Origin: Caecitellus pseudoparvulus
Taxonomy: Eukaryota > Bigyra: Bicosoecida
DNA: 64,000 nt
NCBI GenBank assembly: GCA_965644315.1
Contig: CBFFRQ010000019.1
Span: 124,001 to 188,000 of the forward strand
Direction of reading: 5' to 3'
The translations under genes and the position numbers were made by a program. Positions 1 through 11,275 of this stretch are shown here, one piece after another; the first letter of the stretch is position 1, and each line of letters starts with the position of its first letter. Under the pieces are notes generated by a model. That model saw nothing but the letters and a program-made list of their open reading frames with translations. It was not told where the DNA came from and did not search any database.

Positions 1-1815
1 CATCCTTGGCACCCTGCGCCAGGGGCGCGCCGGTCATGGCAGCCTGCTTGATGCTGCCCAGCAGCTCGGCTGCCTTGGCCTGCACTGCGGGGTTGTTGGA
101 GGCGGTGACCAGCACGCTGACGGCACGGATGGCCTTGGTGATCTTCTTGGAAGGGCAGGCGTCTGGCTGGGCGTCGAAGGGCGACACCTCCGCCGCAGAC
201 ACGCGTCCGTGCTTCACAGCCACCAGGCGCCCCAGGCGCGCCAGCACCGCCGCTTCGAAGGCGGTCACCGTATCCACCAGGGGGCCGGACCCGGGCGGCG
301 AGCCAACCAGGGCATCCTGACCACGAGTGCGGCCCGCCCAGACGTCTGTGGCGTCTGGGCGGCCCTGCTTGGCTGCCCACCGCACGATGCGGGGAAGGGC
401 CCAGATGGGGATGCCCCCCCCCGGCCCCAGCGCCACGCCCATCTGGCCTGCCACGCCGCCCAGCTCGTCGTAGGCAGGGGCTTCGGGGATCTTGGTCAGG
501 TCCACAGCGCGCCCTGCCTGGCCCTGCGCCACCTTCAGGCCAGTGTTGTCCACCCACGGCTTGTTGGCGGTGCCGACGGTCATGTGGGCGGCCGCGCCAG
601 ACAGCGCAAACACCTCCAGGCGCCCGCACAGCGCCGTCCAGAACGCCTTGAACTCCTCCAGGCACAGCTCGCCGTCGCCGTCCAGGTCGAAGCGCAGGGC
701 GGCCTCCAAGACAGCGCCGTAGCCCCCCGTGCCGCGCACGCCGCCCCAGCCTGCGGGGCCGGGGGTGCCGGGTTGGAAGCGCACGACTGCGGAAGTTGAC
801 CCCACCACGACGTCTGCAAAGTCCTCCTCCGCGCCCGCAAAGGGGCCCGCACCCCGTGCAAAGACGCACTCGGCAGCAAGGCGGGTGCCCCACACGCCCT
901 TGCCAGCGAAACGGTACGGGTGCAGGCCTGCACCTGCTTGGTATGCAGGCACCGTCATCACAGCAGCATCGCCCGTCAACACCAACACGCTAAAGCCCGT
1001 GGAGGCGTGCGGCAACACCAGCTGCGCGCCCTCTACCTGCTCTGCTTCCACCTGGGTTGCTGCGTGCACGAAGCCCCAGGTCACATTCTGCCGACCCACG
1101 GCGACAGTTACGCCGGGGCCACCCGTTGCTGTCGCAGAGCGACCAAGCACAACACCCTCAACCCACACACCATCCTGCGCAGGGGGCGAATTCGTGCATG
1201 GTCGTGGAGGGAGCCGGGATGTGATGATATTTAGCCCACGTGGTGGGCAGGCTATCAGCCAGAGGGGCCGTGGAAACGCCGCGGAAAACGCGCCAGGCAT
1301 TGGTGGACGAGCACGATCTGACACAGCAACGTGCAGCAGCCCTGCAGCGACGTGCACTGCGCACTCACGGATTCAAGGGACGGGGACACCAGGACAGATC
1401 GACCTGGGTGCAGCTCGTGTTCCTGCAGTCGCGGCACTCCTTGCACAGCGAACATTCTGTGTGAATAGACGCGCAGGCGGTGGCTTCAGCTGCGCGGGCC
1501 ACTGCACCCAAAATACGCGGGTGGCCGGCGCAGGGCTCACACTCACGTATTGTCCAACGTGCCGTGGCTGCCATCCGTAAACATGGCTGTGAACGAGTCG
1601 GCATGGTCCACGATCTCGCCCTCTTTCCAGGCGACGCCGCCGGCTGCTGCTGCAGCTTCCAGCACCGCATTGCCGTCGCTTGCGTCCCCGTCAAGCTCAT
1701 ATGCCGCCAGCACCTTGGACCCCATGCCAATGGTCACTGGTGCCCATGGCGTCAGGCCTGGCTTGCCGCCCGGTGCGGTGAGGTCCTGCAACCCTGCTGG
1801 GTCTGCTGCTGCCAT
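1..1815 (-). CDS. EF-hand protein, 5' part, three exons, runs off left edge
   Basis: I built this gene by hand on the minus strand. Exon 1 is 1815-1547 (first ATG at 1815), exon 2 is 1456-1369, and exon 3 runs from 1174 to the window edge with no stop. Both donors read GTGAGT and both acceptors end in CAG. The two introns are 90 and 194 bp and the phases join correctly, giving at least 510 residues. One canonical EF-hand loop (DLDGDGELCLEE, at 688-653) has D1, D3, D5, G6, L8 and E12, so calcium binding is likely. The next residues (EFKAFWTALCG) fit the exiting helix, but I see no partner EF-hand in the visible part. The rest is rich in Ala, Gly and Val and matches no family I know. A paired EF-hand may lie beyond the edge. 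It is divergent from the JmjC gene at 2333. Confidence 0.7.
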
Positions 1816-2332
1816 ACTTGCAGCAAAGCGATTTCCGCACTACGCGCCTGCACTCTTGTAGAATGCAGCCGCAGCACGACTGAGATGGAGAGCACTTGAA
1901 TACAGCAACCACCTTTGATGGATGCTCATCGAAATGCCATGCTGTGCAAAGTGCCCCCATTGCTCCTTCTCGGCTGAGGGCCCCCTGACAAGGCCCGCGC
2001 GTGCAAGAGCCTTCCCGCGAAGGGTGCAGGCGCTTGCCTGAAGCAGGAAAAACCAATCCACTTCCACTGTGCGTCGTTCGTAAAGTTATCACGAGAATCC
2101 CCACGCACGCGCTCCGTGTGCCCGCGTGCACGTGAAGCGACACGCCTCAGCTTGAAATTCCGCAGGGCGCCTGGCCGACACGTTGCAAGCGGCTTCCTGA
2201 CCACCCCAGGGACGCCCAGGGCACACTGACTCCAAATTGAATCAGCCTGGTGTGCACTGCTTTAGGCCTTTTTGCCGCTGCCCCCTCTTCGTCTCGCGGC
2301 AGCTGAGTCAGTGCCACCCTGATTTCAACACG
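1816..2332. promoter_or_regulatory. Divergent intergenic region between EF-hand and JmjC genes
   Basis: These 517 bp separate two start codons that point away from each other, so the region must hold both promoters and both 5' UTRs. I see no TATA-like box in a fixed position and no other gene. The reading frame of the downstream gene stays open back to 2237 but contains no ATG before 2333. Confidence 0.4.
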
Positions 2333-3931
2333 ATGCGCTGGTGCTGGCTGGTGCCGGCGCTAGTAGCTGTCGTGGCATGCTCAGGGGCAGCGGAGGCCTC
2401 CCCACCAACGGGGTCCAGCCTCAACTCTGACGCCATCAAGCTCGCAACCGAAGGCAAGCTGCAAGAAGCCTTAGAGCTGTTTGAGCAGGCGGTGCGCCTG
2501 AGCCCCTCTGACTCGGGCATCCTGAACAACTTGGGAGTCACATACATGCGCATGCAACGCAGCCAAAAGGCCAAGGACGCCTTCCTGCGCGGCCTGCGCG
2601 CCGACCCCCACAATGAGGACTGCCTGGACAACCTCAAAGTGCTCCTCAACTTCACAAAGGAAGACTTGGCAACGGTGCTGAGCGGCGCCGATCTCGCGTC
2701 CGTGGCCACTCTCAACGGTGTGAAGCTGCCGCCGCCACCCGCTGCACAAGGCCCCTCGCCGTCAGGCAAGGCGCTGGGGGAGCAGGGCATCCGCCACACG
2801 GTGCGCCGCCTGCCCCGCATCCCCGCCGCGGAGTTCTACCTGCCAGAGAACCGGGATTTCGCGGAGGGCCGGCGCCCCTTCATCCTCACTGGCCTCGTCA
2901 ACACCTGGCCCAACATCAGCACGGCATTCTCCTTCGACGCCCTGGCGGCGGAGTTCCCCCAGGCCCCCGTGGACTTCTACAGCCAGAACATGCGCGTGCA
3001 GGGCACGCGACCTTACATCGTGCCCCTGCCCCAGGCACTCCAGGAGCTGCAGCGCCCCTCTGGCAACTTCCCCCTCGCCACCAACAGCAGCATGTACGTG
3101 CACTGGAATGTGCGGTGGGGGGACTGGCGCCGCCTGACTGCCAAGCTGGGGCAGACGCTGCCTTTCTTCACCTCCGATGAGGCGTGGCTGGAGGGGTGCC
3201 TGGCGTCGCCCCGCCTGCGCAACGAGCTCCTCATCTCCACCCACTGGCGCATGCTGCTCATCGCCAACCAGGGCGGCGGCATGTTCAACCACAAGGACAC
3301 GCTCATGACGTCCTCCTTCCAGTACCAGCTACGGGGGCGCAAGAAGTGGCACCTGTGCTCGCCCGCCAACGACGCAGTGCTGGAGCAGACCAAGCCAGAC
3401 GGCAAGACGGAAGAGGACATGTTCCACCCCGACTACCACGCCCTGCCCGACCTGCTGCAGGCCGAGTGCTACGTGGACACGGCCCACCCTGGGGAGGCGC
3501 TGTTCTACCCGCGCGAGTACTGGCACCAGACGGTGAACCTGGACGACCCCGTCGTGGCCATCACCGGGACCCTCGTGGACGCCAACAACTACGACACCGT
3601 CGCCCTCATGCTGGACAAGGACTGCGAGAAGGAGGAGAAGATCCCCTTCATCACGCCCTCCGCCCCGCTCTGCCAGGCCTACCGCACGCACTGCTTCCCC
3701 TGGTGGCGGCACGCCTTCGGGGATGTGGAGACCATGTACGCAGCTGCGCCCACCAAGGCTGCCTTTGACAAGGCGCCCACCATGGTGCGCCCCTTCCTGG
3801 CCCGGCGCCGGGATGTTTCCCAAGTGCCCATGCAGCCCACGGACGTCACCGGCGAGTTTGCATGTCCCAGGCTGCCGCCCTTCTCGCCAGCAGAGGCGGC
3901 AGAGCCGGAACAGAGTGGTTTCTATGGCTGA
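2333..3931 (+). CDS. Secretory-pathway TPR plus JmjC-type 2-oxoglutarate oxygenase
   Basis: Intronless, 532 aa. The start at 2333 is the first ATG of the frame and opens a clear signal peptide (MRWCWLVPALVAVVACSGA, cleavage near residue 22), so the protein should enter the ER. Residues about 30-105 hold two tetratricopeptide repeats. The C-terminal half is a cupin/JmjC fold with the Fe(II) triad visible: H320-K-D322 in FNHKD and H398 in EYWHQT. This supports an active 2-oxoglutarate-dependent hydroxylase or demethylase. Lumenal JmjC proteins are known (JMJD8 group), but the substrate cannot be read from sequence. There is no KDEL-like tail (it ends in GFYG), so residence in the ER is not assured. 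The triad and signal peptide are seen; the activity is inferred from the family. Confidence 0.85.
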   Translation: MRWCWLVPALVAVVACSGAAEASPPTGSSLNSDAIKLATEGKLQEALELFEQAVRLSPSDSGILNNLGVTYMRMQRSQKAKDAFLRGLRADPHNEDCLDNLKVLLNFTKEDLATVLSGADLASVATLNGVKLPPPPAAQGPSPSGKALGEQGIRHTVRRLPRIPAAEFYLPENRDFAEGRRPFILTGLVNTWPNISTAFSFDALAAEFPQAPVDFYSQNMRVQGTRPYIVPLPQALQELQRPSGNFPLATNSSMYVHWNVRWGDWRRLTAKLGQTLPFFTSDEAWLEGCLASPRLRNELLISTHWRMLLIANQGGGMFNHKDTLMTSSFQYQLRGRKKWHLCSPANDAVLEQTKPDGKTEEDMFHPDYHALPDLLQAECYVDTAHPGEALFYPREYWHQTVNLDDPVVAITGTLVDANNYDTVALMLDKDCEKEEKIPFITPSAPLCQAYRTHCFPWWRHAFGDVETMYAAAPTKAAFDKAPTMVRPFLARRRDVSQVPMQPTDVTGEFACPRLPPFSPAEAAEPEQSGFYG

Positions 3932-4165
3932 CCTGCATCAGTCGCACAATTCACGCCGTCTTTGCTGCCCACTCATTCCCCCCCCCCTGCGTTGGTGCAC
4001 GAAAACGGCAACGCTGCTCACACGCGTCACACGCTCACATTCCACTCACCGTGCCACTTCGAAGTAAACTTCATCGCTTGCCTGCGGTGCTCCTGCCACG
4101 CCTTCCACAGCTGCCGAGCTTCGCCAGGTGTGCAGGCGCCGTGTGCATCTCACCGCCAAGACAAA

Positions 4166-4266
4166 ATGTCTGACGACTCGTCCGGCTCGGAATGGGGCGG
4201 GGGCGGCACTCAGGACAGCTCCGCTGAGTCAAGCGACGACGAGCTGTTCCAAGAGAACACTGTGGA

Positions 4267-4297
<31 letters not shown>

Positions 4298-7200
4298 CCG
4301 CCGCCACCGCCGAAGCGGGCCAAGACCACTGCTTGCGCCTTGGGCTACAAAAGTGCCAAGCAATTGCGCGACACCAGAACGCAAGGCAAGGCGCCCAGCA
4401 GCGACTCTGGGAAGGGGGGCGGCACCTTTGGGAGCATGAAAGTCCTGAACCAAGCCCCTGATGCAGGGGATGACGACGACACGGAGTACATCGTCTCCAG
4501 GCTCGTGGAGGCTGAGCAGCCGCCGGAGCTGCTCAGCACACTCCTCCCCTTCCAGCGCGAGAGCCTGACGTGGATGAAGCAGCAGGAAGCCAGCATGTTT
4601 CGTGGGGGGCTACTTGCCGATGAGATGGGCATGGGCAAGACCGTGCAAGCCATTGCGTACGTGCATGAGTGCTCGGGTGGGCTGCGGTAATTGCTTCAAC
4701 GAGCCGGCTCGATCCCCGCACCTGACGGCACTTGCCAACATTCCGGCGCCATCACCGCATTGAAATGACTGCGACGTGTTAAACATTGTGCCGGTTCCTT
4801 GTTTCACAGGCTCATCGTTGCAAATCGACGAGACGTGCTGCAGCCGCTGCGCATGACGGATTCGGCTGCATACGTCAGCACCGGCGTGGAGAAGCAGGAA
4901 CTCAAGGCGCAGCAAGCGGCTGAGAAGGCTGCCAAGAAAGCCGCCAAAGCAAAGGCGAAGGCTTCCAAGAAGGGGGCCTCGGAAGCTGCCGTCCGCGCAG
5001 CAGACGCGGCCCAAGCCGAAGCTGAGGCTGCCGCCGTCCCGGACATCATGCCCGCCTCCACCGACTGCAGTGCGAAGTGCACGCACCCTGGCGAGCCGGA
5101 AGTCTTTTCAGATGTGCGGTTTGCGCGTGCTCACCTGTGGTGTGGCGTGGACCCCGCCTTGGACCGCTCTACTGCCGTGGCCGGGTTCACGCCGCCAGCT
5201 GGACCCCCCTCCCGCACGACACTTGTCGTGTGCCCAGTCGTCGCTGTCGCACAGTGGGCGTCGGAATTCGAGAAACACGTCAAACCAGGTGTGCTCAAGG
5301 TGTGCCAGTACGTGGGCACCGTCAAGCAGCGTGCGGATATGGCCCCGCGTCTGACGGAATACGATGTTGTGCTGACGAGCTATTCCGTCGTCGAGGCCGA
5401 ATTCCGGAAGATGGTCGCGACGACCAAGGTCAAGTGCAAGTACTGCGGGAAGACCTTCTTCCCAGAGAAGCTGGAGATCCACTGGAGGTACTTCTGCGGC
5501 CCAGACGCCAAGCGAACCGCTGCACAATCCCTAACCGAACGCCACGATGAGGCCGGGGACGAAGCTGAAGACCAACCACGAGTGGTGAAGAAAAGCGTGC
5601 TGAGGGCAGGGAAATCCGCCACTAGCAAAAAGCAGCCCGCCAAATCCCAGAAACGGCCGCGTGGGCGGCCCCGCAAGTCCCCCAAGCCAGCTGTACCGAT
5701 CAGCTCCTCCACCGACTCTGACGCCGAAGTGGAGACTGCTTCTGCTGCAATGACTCGAGCAATGCGTGCCGCGGTGGCCAAAGCGGGTAAGACGGCGGGC
5801 AGGGGCATCAAACGCACCCGGAGTGGCGCTGGTGTGGGGGAAGATGAAGGCGACAGCTCTGGGTCAGATGCCGAGTCCGAAACTGGCCCCGGGCATGCTC
5901 GAGGCGGCGGCTCGCTTGCAGTGGTAGGCGTGGAAGGCAGGCAACGGGGCCAGCCGAGGCTTGGGCCCATGTCTGCACTGCAAGCCATTTCCTGGCGGCG
6001 TGTGATTCTGGACGAGGGGCACTACATCAAGAACCGACGGAGTGGCACTGCCAAGGCCGTCTTCAACCTGACGGCTGAGCGGAGGTGGTGCTTGTCAGGC
6101 ACCCCCCTGCAGAACCGTGTGGGGGAGCTGTTCTCTCAAATTCGCTTCCTGCGCACGTTCCCCTTTGCCTACTACTTCAGCATTTCCAACGGCTGCAAGA
6201 GTCTGGACTACTGTTTCGGGTCAGACTTCAAGCACTGTGAGAAGTGCGGCGAGACCCCCCTCCGGCACTACTGCTACTGGAACAGGCGGGTGCAGAACCC
6301 CATCCTGCGGTGGGGCTACTCAGGGCCTGGCGCTGATTCCATGGCCCTGCTGCGTGGCACCATCCTGAAAGGCCTGCTGCTACGCCGCACGAAGCAGGGG
6401 CGGGCCGCTGACCTGGCCCTGCCCCCCCGCCTCATCACCATCACTTGCCAGCCGCTGGATGCCTTCGAGAACGATTTCTACGAAGCCCTGTACACCAGCT
6501 CGCGGTCCAAGTTTGACACCTACGTCGGGAAGGGCACTGTGCTGCACAACTACGCTTCCATTTTCGACTTGCTCATGCGCCTGCGGCAGGCAGTGGACCA
6601 CCCCTACCTCGTCCTGTACTCTGCCTCTGCCATGGCTGCCAAGGCTGCCCAAGCTGCCTTGCACAGCTCTGACCAGGCGGCGGGGGCAGCCGAGCTGGCA
6701 GCCCTTCCGCCAACTGCCGCCGGGGATGTCTGCACGCTGTGTGGCGAGGGCGCGGAAGACGCCGTGGCGTCAGGCTGCGGCCACGTCTTCTGTGCTGACT
6801 GTGCCCGCAGTCTGCTGGACGTGCCGGAAGGGGCGGCGTCGCCCACCTGTCCTGCCTGCTTTGCTGAGTTGTCGCTAGATTTGTCGGCAGTGGGAGGAGT
6901 GGCAGGTGCCACGGCCAGCCCCACCAGATCCGCCGCATCCACACCTCCTGGCAGTGAGAGCGACGATGACTCGCCCAAGGCACCGATCACGCCTCGCACA
7001 CCCCTGACACGTGCTAGCCGTGCTACCATCCTCAGCCGCATCCCCCCCGAGCGCATTGGGAGAGGGTTTCGCAGCAGCACCAAAATCGAAGCGCTCTTGC
7101 AGAGCATCAGTGAAGCCCAGACGACTGACCCTGGCTCGAAGTGCATCGTGTTCTCACAGGTGAGCAGGGCGGCGCTGGACATGCCGTCATACCTCGCCAC

Positions 7201-7746
7201 CCGAGCCACACCGTTCTCGCTTCCCCTCTGTTGCACAGTATGTCAGTTTCTTGGATTTGATCCAACACCGACTGGCCATGGCAGGCGTTCGCAGCTTGCG
7301 CCTTGATGGCCGCCTCTCAGCCAAGGCCCGCGGCCGGGTCATTGCCGCGTTCGCAGCCGACCCCACCATCACCGCCTTCTGCATTTCGCTCAAGGCAGGC
7401 GGTGTGGCGCTGAACCTCACGTGCGTCCGACTCGTGGTGCGCACTTGCCCAGGCGAGCGCTGTGCACTTCGTCCCCCGCCTTTATCGCAGGTGTGCGAAC
7501 CGCATCTACCTCATGGACCCTTGGTGGAACCCCGCCGCGGAGTTGCAAGCCATGGACCGCACGCATAGAGTGGGGCAGCACCGCGCCATTCAAGTGGTGC
7601 GTTTCATCGTCCCCGGCACCGTGGAAGAACGCATCATCGCGCTGCAGGAAAAGAAACGATTGGTCTTGCAAGCAACTGTGGGGGGTGACTCGTCTTCCCT
7701 CTCTCGCCTGACAGAGCAAGATCTCAGATACCTCTTCTCCCGGTAG
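4166..7746 (+). CDS. RAD16: RAD16-type SNF2 ATPase with RING finger (nucleotide-excision repair)
   Basis: Four exons: 4166-4686, 4810-7159, 7239-7420 and 7491-7746, with introns of 123, 79 and 70 bp that all join in phase. The product is 1102 aa; yeast Rad16 is shorter (about 790 aa). Order of parts: acidic, Pro/Ser-rich N-terminus; Walker A DEMGMGKT (about 152-159); a Cys/His zinc motif CKYC...HWRYFC (about 383-402) found in Rad16; an inserted basic linker with an AT-hook (RPRGRPRK, about 455-470); Walker B DEGH (575-578) where DEAH is usual; WCLSGTPLQN; a second zinc pair HCEKCG; a C3HC4 RING (about 812-855); and the helicase C lobe with SLKAGGVALNL and HRVGQHR. Rad16 with Rad7 forms a nucleosome-sliding ubiquitin-ligase complex for global genome repair. 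The first ATG of the frame is 4166. A GCC-triplet tract near 4268-4315 encodes a Pro/Ser run. Confidence 0.93.
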
Positions 7747-7910
7747 CCGCCCCAGCACCATCTGCAGCACTCTGGCAATTCAATTTCTACAACCCATGCA
7801 TTTCCAGCAGATGGAAGACAGCTGTTGCGCAGCCCCTCGTCCCGGGCCCGGATGTCCCACCGCCAGTGAGCGCCGCTTGTCAACCTCCCTCCTCGCAAGC
7901 CAGGCACGAG

Positions 7911-10110
7911 ATGGAGGCCATGGCCCGGCAGTCTGCCGCCCTGCGCGCCAAACGCCTAGCCCGCATGGAAGCCGAGTTTGCTAAGGAAACTGGGCTGGTG
8001 TCCATGACGAAAGACCGCCTGCTGTGTGCGTCGGAGCCTGCTGCCTGCCATAACGCCAGTGCGGTAATCGCTACGTGCACACCCGACCTCTGCTGCAGAC
8101 GCATGCCTGAAGCATGAAGGGTATGAGAGCCCCGAGCTGAATGATAAATTGTACCTTCACTACCAAGGTTTCAAGGCCATCGAGAATCTGGAGGAGTACT
8201 CAGGAGTCCGGGCGCTGTGGCTGGAGCACAACGCCATCAAGTCGCTGGACGGCCTGCAGTGCTGCACCGGTTTGACGTCGTTGTTTCTGCAAGGGAACCT
8301 CATCGACAGAATCTCGTGCACTGATGCATTGACAAGCCTCGTCACGTTGAACCTCGCGAACAACCGCATCACCGAGTTGCAAGGCCTCGCACACCTGCCA
8401 CATCTGGAAACGCTGAATGTGTCGAAAAACGCCCTGGCCAGCCCCGAGTCCATCCAGCACTTGGCGGAGTGCCCTGCATTGAAAACGGTGCACTTGGCCA
8501 ACAACGAGCTTCCTGCAGAAGGCATCTTGCCCGTGCTTGTTGCCATGCCACACCTGGCCGTGCTGGACTTGCAGGGCAACCCCTTCGTGAGGGCGACCAA
8601 GTCCTACCGCAAGACGCTCATCACAAGCTTGCCGAAGCTGTCCTTCCTCGACGACCGACCTGTCTTTGAAGGCGAACGGGTGGCAGCCACGGCCTGGGCT
8701 TCAGGTGGGCGCGAGGCGGAGGCGTCAGCCCGCCAGGCCTTCCGCGACGCAGCGGCAACGCAGCGTCGAGACCGCATGACCAGCTTCTGGGAGTGGACTG
8801 AGCAGGTCAAGGCAAAGCGGGCTGCCCAGCTGGAGGAGCTGAACGCAGAGCGGGTGCAGAAGGGCCTGGAGCCACTCGCGACTCTGCCTTCCCGGAAGCA
8901 CGTTTCGTATGGGAGGGTGGAGCACGCAGCTGAAGGAGCCGATCTCACCGCCGAGCAGGCAGAGGATGCCAGGGTGCAGGCTATCGTGGACAGGATCGAA
9001 GCAGCGGGTGCTGCTGGCCACGGAGTCAGCGATGACGCACTGGCGGGCATCGCCAAAGACTTCGCAGGCGCCCACGCCTGCCCGGCAGTCTTGCCTGGCA
9101 GCGACGGTGGTGTGGCAGAGAGCAAAGTCAGTGACACAGCCCACAGCGGGGAAGCAGCAGCGGCAATGCCGCCGCCTGTGCCCGAAACCCAAGGTCAGGC
9201 CACCGCTGAACCTGCTCAGGCAGCGCCAACCACCCCCGAGGCTGTCCCGCCACAGGTGCCTGAGCTGCCGACAGAGTCTGACGCGGTTCGAGCCAGTCTG
9301 CGCTTGGTGCAAGAACGCCGCGCAGGGGGCGCGCCTCTGCCTGCCTCGACCCCACAGCACTCACCAGGTGTGCAGGTGACCTGGTGGCCCGCCCTGGACA
9401 AGGCCCTCTCCCGTGCAGTGAAGAAGTACGCCTTCGACTTTTCTAAGACAGCCAAGGCTCTGGCAGCCGCCCTGCGTCGGGGCATTGTGGCGCCACCCCC
9501 CACGTCCCCTGCCTCAGCTGGCATCACAGCAGGTGCCCTGGATGCGACGCAGTGCCGCTTGCGGTGGACCGCCCTGGCAGCGCCAGAGGCCGGGCCCCAA
9601 GACTCCGCGACGCCAAGCCCAGCCACAAGCGTACCCCACACAGGGGACGTGCTTCCACTGGCTGGCTCAGAGCCTGGCGTCGCCCCTGCCAAGCCCTTGA
9701 GCCGCCTGCTGCAAGGGGATTTCGAGCTGACATCGTTCCAAGAGTACGTGAAGGTGTCCCAGCCACTGCCCAGCATGCATCCGGAGGCGGGCACTGGGGA
9801 GGGCCCCGGCGGCGAGGAATCAGACGAGGAGGCGGACGAGGAAGGAGATGCCGTTCCCCTGGCGCCCCTCACGCGTGGCGAGATTATGGACAGCCTGCGA
9901 GCTGGGCGTACCGCCGGCGCAGGCGCCGCCACCTCCACCCGCCTCGTCCACCTGCACACTGTGGGCCTGCCGCCCACCGGCAGCGACCGACCCTCCAGCC
10001 GCGCCAGCATGTCCTCCCACGGCAGCTCCAGTGTGGGCGGCTCAGATGGCCTCGGCAATGGCTCAGAGTCGGTTGCCAGCTCCGTCACTGACGTGGACGG
10101 GCTTGACTGA
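7911..10110 (+). CDS. DNAAF1: Dynein axonemal assembly factor 1 (LRRC50/ODA7-like)
   Basis: Two exons, 7911-8025 and 8099-10110, joined across a 73-bp intron (donor GTGCGT), give 708 aa; human DNAAF1 is about 725 aa. The N-terminus carries the family start (SMTKDRLL, then [31 protein letters not shown]). About six leucine-rich repeats follow, capped by [12 protein letters not shown], the usual LRRcap of this family. The protein acts in the cytoplasm to preassemble dynein arms, which fits the dynein heavy chain later in the window. The long C-terminal part is low in complexity and acidic, but residues about 465-530 ([10 protein letters not shown], then [10 protein letters not shown]) look like a Myb/SANT module. 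The stop lies 30 bp from the convergent Rab1 stop. Confidence 0.92.
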
Positions 10111-10140
10111 GGCAGCACGCTAATGCATTCTCCACGGCTC

Positions 10141-11275
10141 TCAGCAGCAGCCACCAGAGCCCCCCCCAGCGCCGATTTCCTTGCCAGGGGTAATGGTGTC
10201 TGTCTTCCCACGGCTGGTTGCAGCCTGGCTCTGCATGCGCTTCTGGATCTCGCGAGCCATGGTGAGGAAGGACTCCTCCACGTTGAGGGAGTTCTTGGCG
10301 GAGGTCTCCAAGAAGGGGATGCCCCGCTCCTCAGCGAACGCCTTGGCTTCTTCCGTGTCCACCTGGCGCTTGCTCTCCAAGTCGCACTTGTTCCCCACCA
10401 GCAGCTTGTTCACGTTCTCCGTGGCGTACTTGTCAATCTCGTTCAGCCACTCCACGACGTTGTCGAACGACTCCTTGTCTGTCGTGTCATACACGACAAT
10501 GATGCCATGGGCACCACGGTAGTAGCTACTGGTGATCGTGCGGAAGCGCTCTTGGCCAGCAGTGTCCCACTGTGCACGTGGAGGGTGGCGGAACGAGCCC
10601 AGTGCGGTGCAGCGCAATCGCACTCCGCTGCCAGAGCCAGGCAGAGCGCGGAAATGGCAGGATCCACTCCAGACCACGACAGCGCGGGTGGCACAATGGG
10701 CAGAGCGGCCCTGACCACTCCACACACTTTCGCGGCCCTGCCAGGCCACAACATCCTCTTGTTGCAGCCAAACAATCGCCTGACAGGCAGAAGACCACAG
10801 GGATGCAACGCGCTGGTGCACTGCACCAAACACGCAACGCAGCTCCAGCGTCTGGGAGGCGCTGCACCCAGGGACCGACGAGCACACCTCAGTGGCAACT
10901 TCCTCTATTGCGCAGGTCGCCCTTCCCATGAGACAAGGCTGTACAGTCCGCTGCAACAGCCAAGGGCCGCCCAGCGACACACCAACGAAACGCCAGGCAC
11001 ACAAGCGGCACGCACGATCTGCAGCTTCACGGTCTTGCCCTCAAGCTCAATGGTCTTGATTTTCTGCGGGACAGGAGAGCATCGTTTTGCACAACATGCC
11101 TTTTCCTGCTCGGAAGGCTCAGCGAGGCTGAACGTACGAAATCAACGCCAATGGTGGAGATGTAGCTCTCGGTGTACGTGTCATCGGCAAAGCGCAGCAA
11201 GATGCAACTCTTCCCCACACCACTGTCACCAATGATGAGCAACTTAAAGAGCGAGTCGTACTCTGCCAATGCCAT
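10141..11275 (-). CDS. RAB1: Rab1/Ypt1 small GTPase (ER-Golgi transport)
   Basis: Three exons on the minus strand: 11275-11138, 11063-11016 and 10569-10141, all phase 0, giving 204 aa. Donors are GTACGT and GTGCGT. All GTPase motifs are intact: GDSGVGKS (16-23), the switch I threonine in [32 protein letters not shown] and ETSAK. The protein ends GGSGGCC, a double-cysteine geranylgeranylation signal. The switch region and [16 protein letters not shown] are those of Rab1 rather than Rab8 or Rab11. Rab1 recruits tethering factors for ER-to-Golgi traffic. The second intron (446 bp) is the longest in the window. The gene converges on DNAAF1 and diverges from the vWA pair. Confidence 0.96.
10570..11015 (-). 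other. Large intron 2 of the Rab1 gene
   Basis: At 446 bp this intron is several times longer than the others here (63-194 bp). It begins GTGCGT and ends with CACAG just before the WDTAGQ codons. One frame stays open through all of it, but the product resembles nothing and would interrupt the conserved GTPase fold. I see no tRNA or snoRNA hallmark inside. Confidence 0.75.

Noticed and set aside
10141-11004. 287-codon minus ORF reading through the large Rab1 intron
   Set aside because: The extra 145 residues resemble nothing and replace the conserved KIKTIELEG segment of the GTPase; consensus splice sites support the intron.
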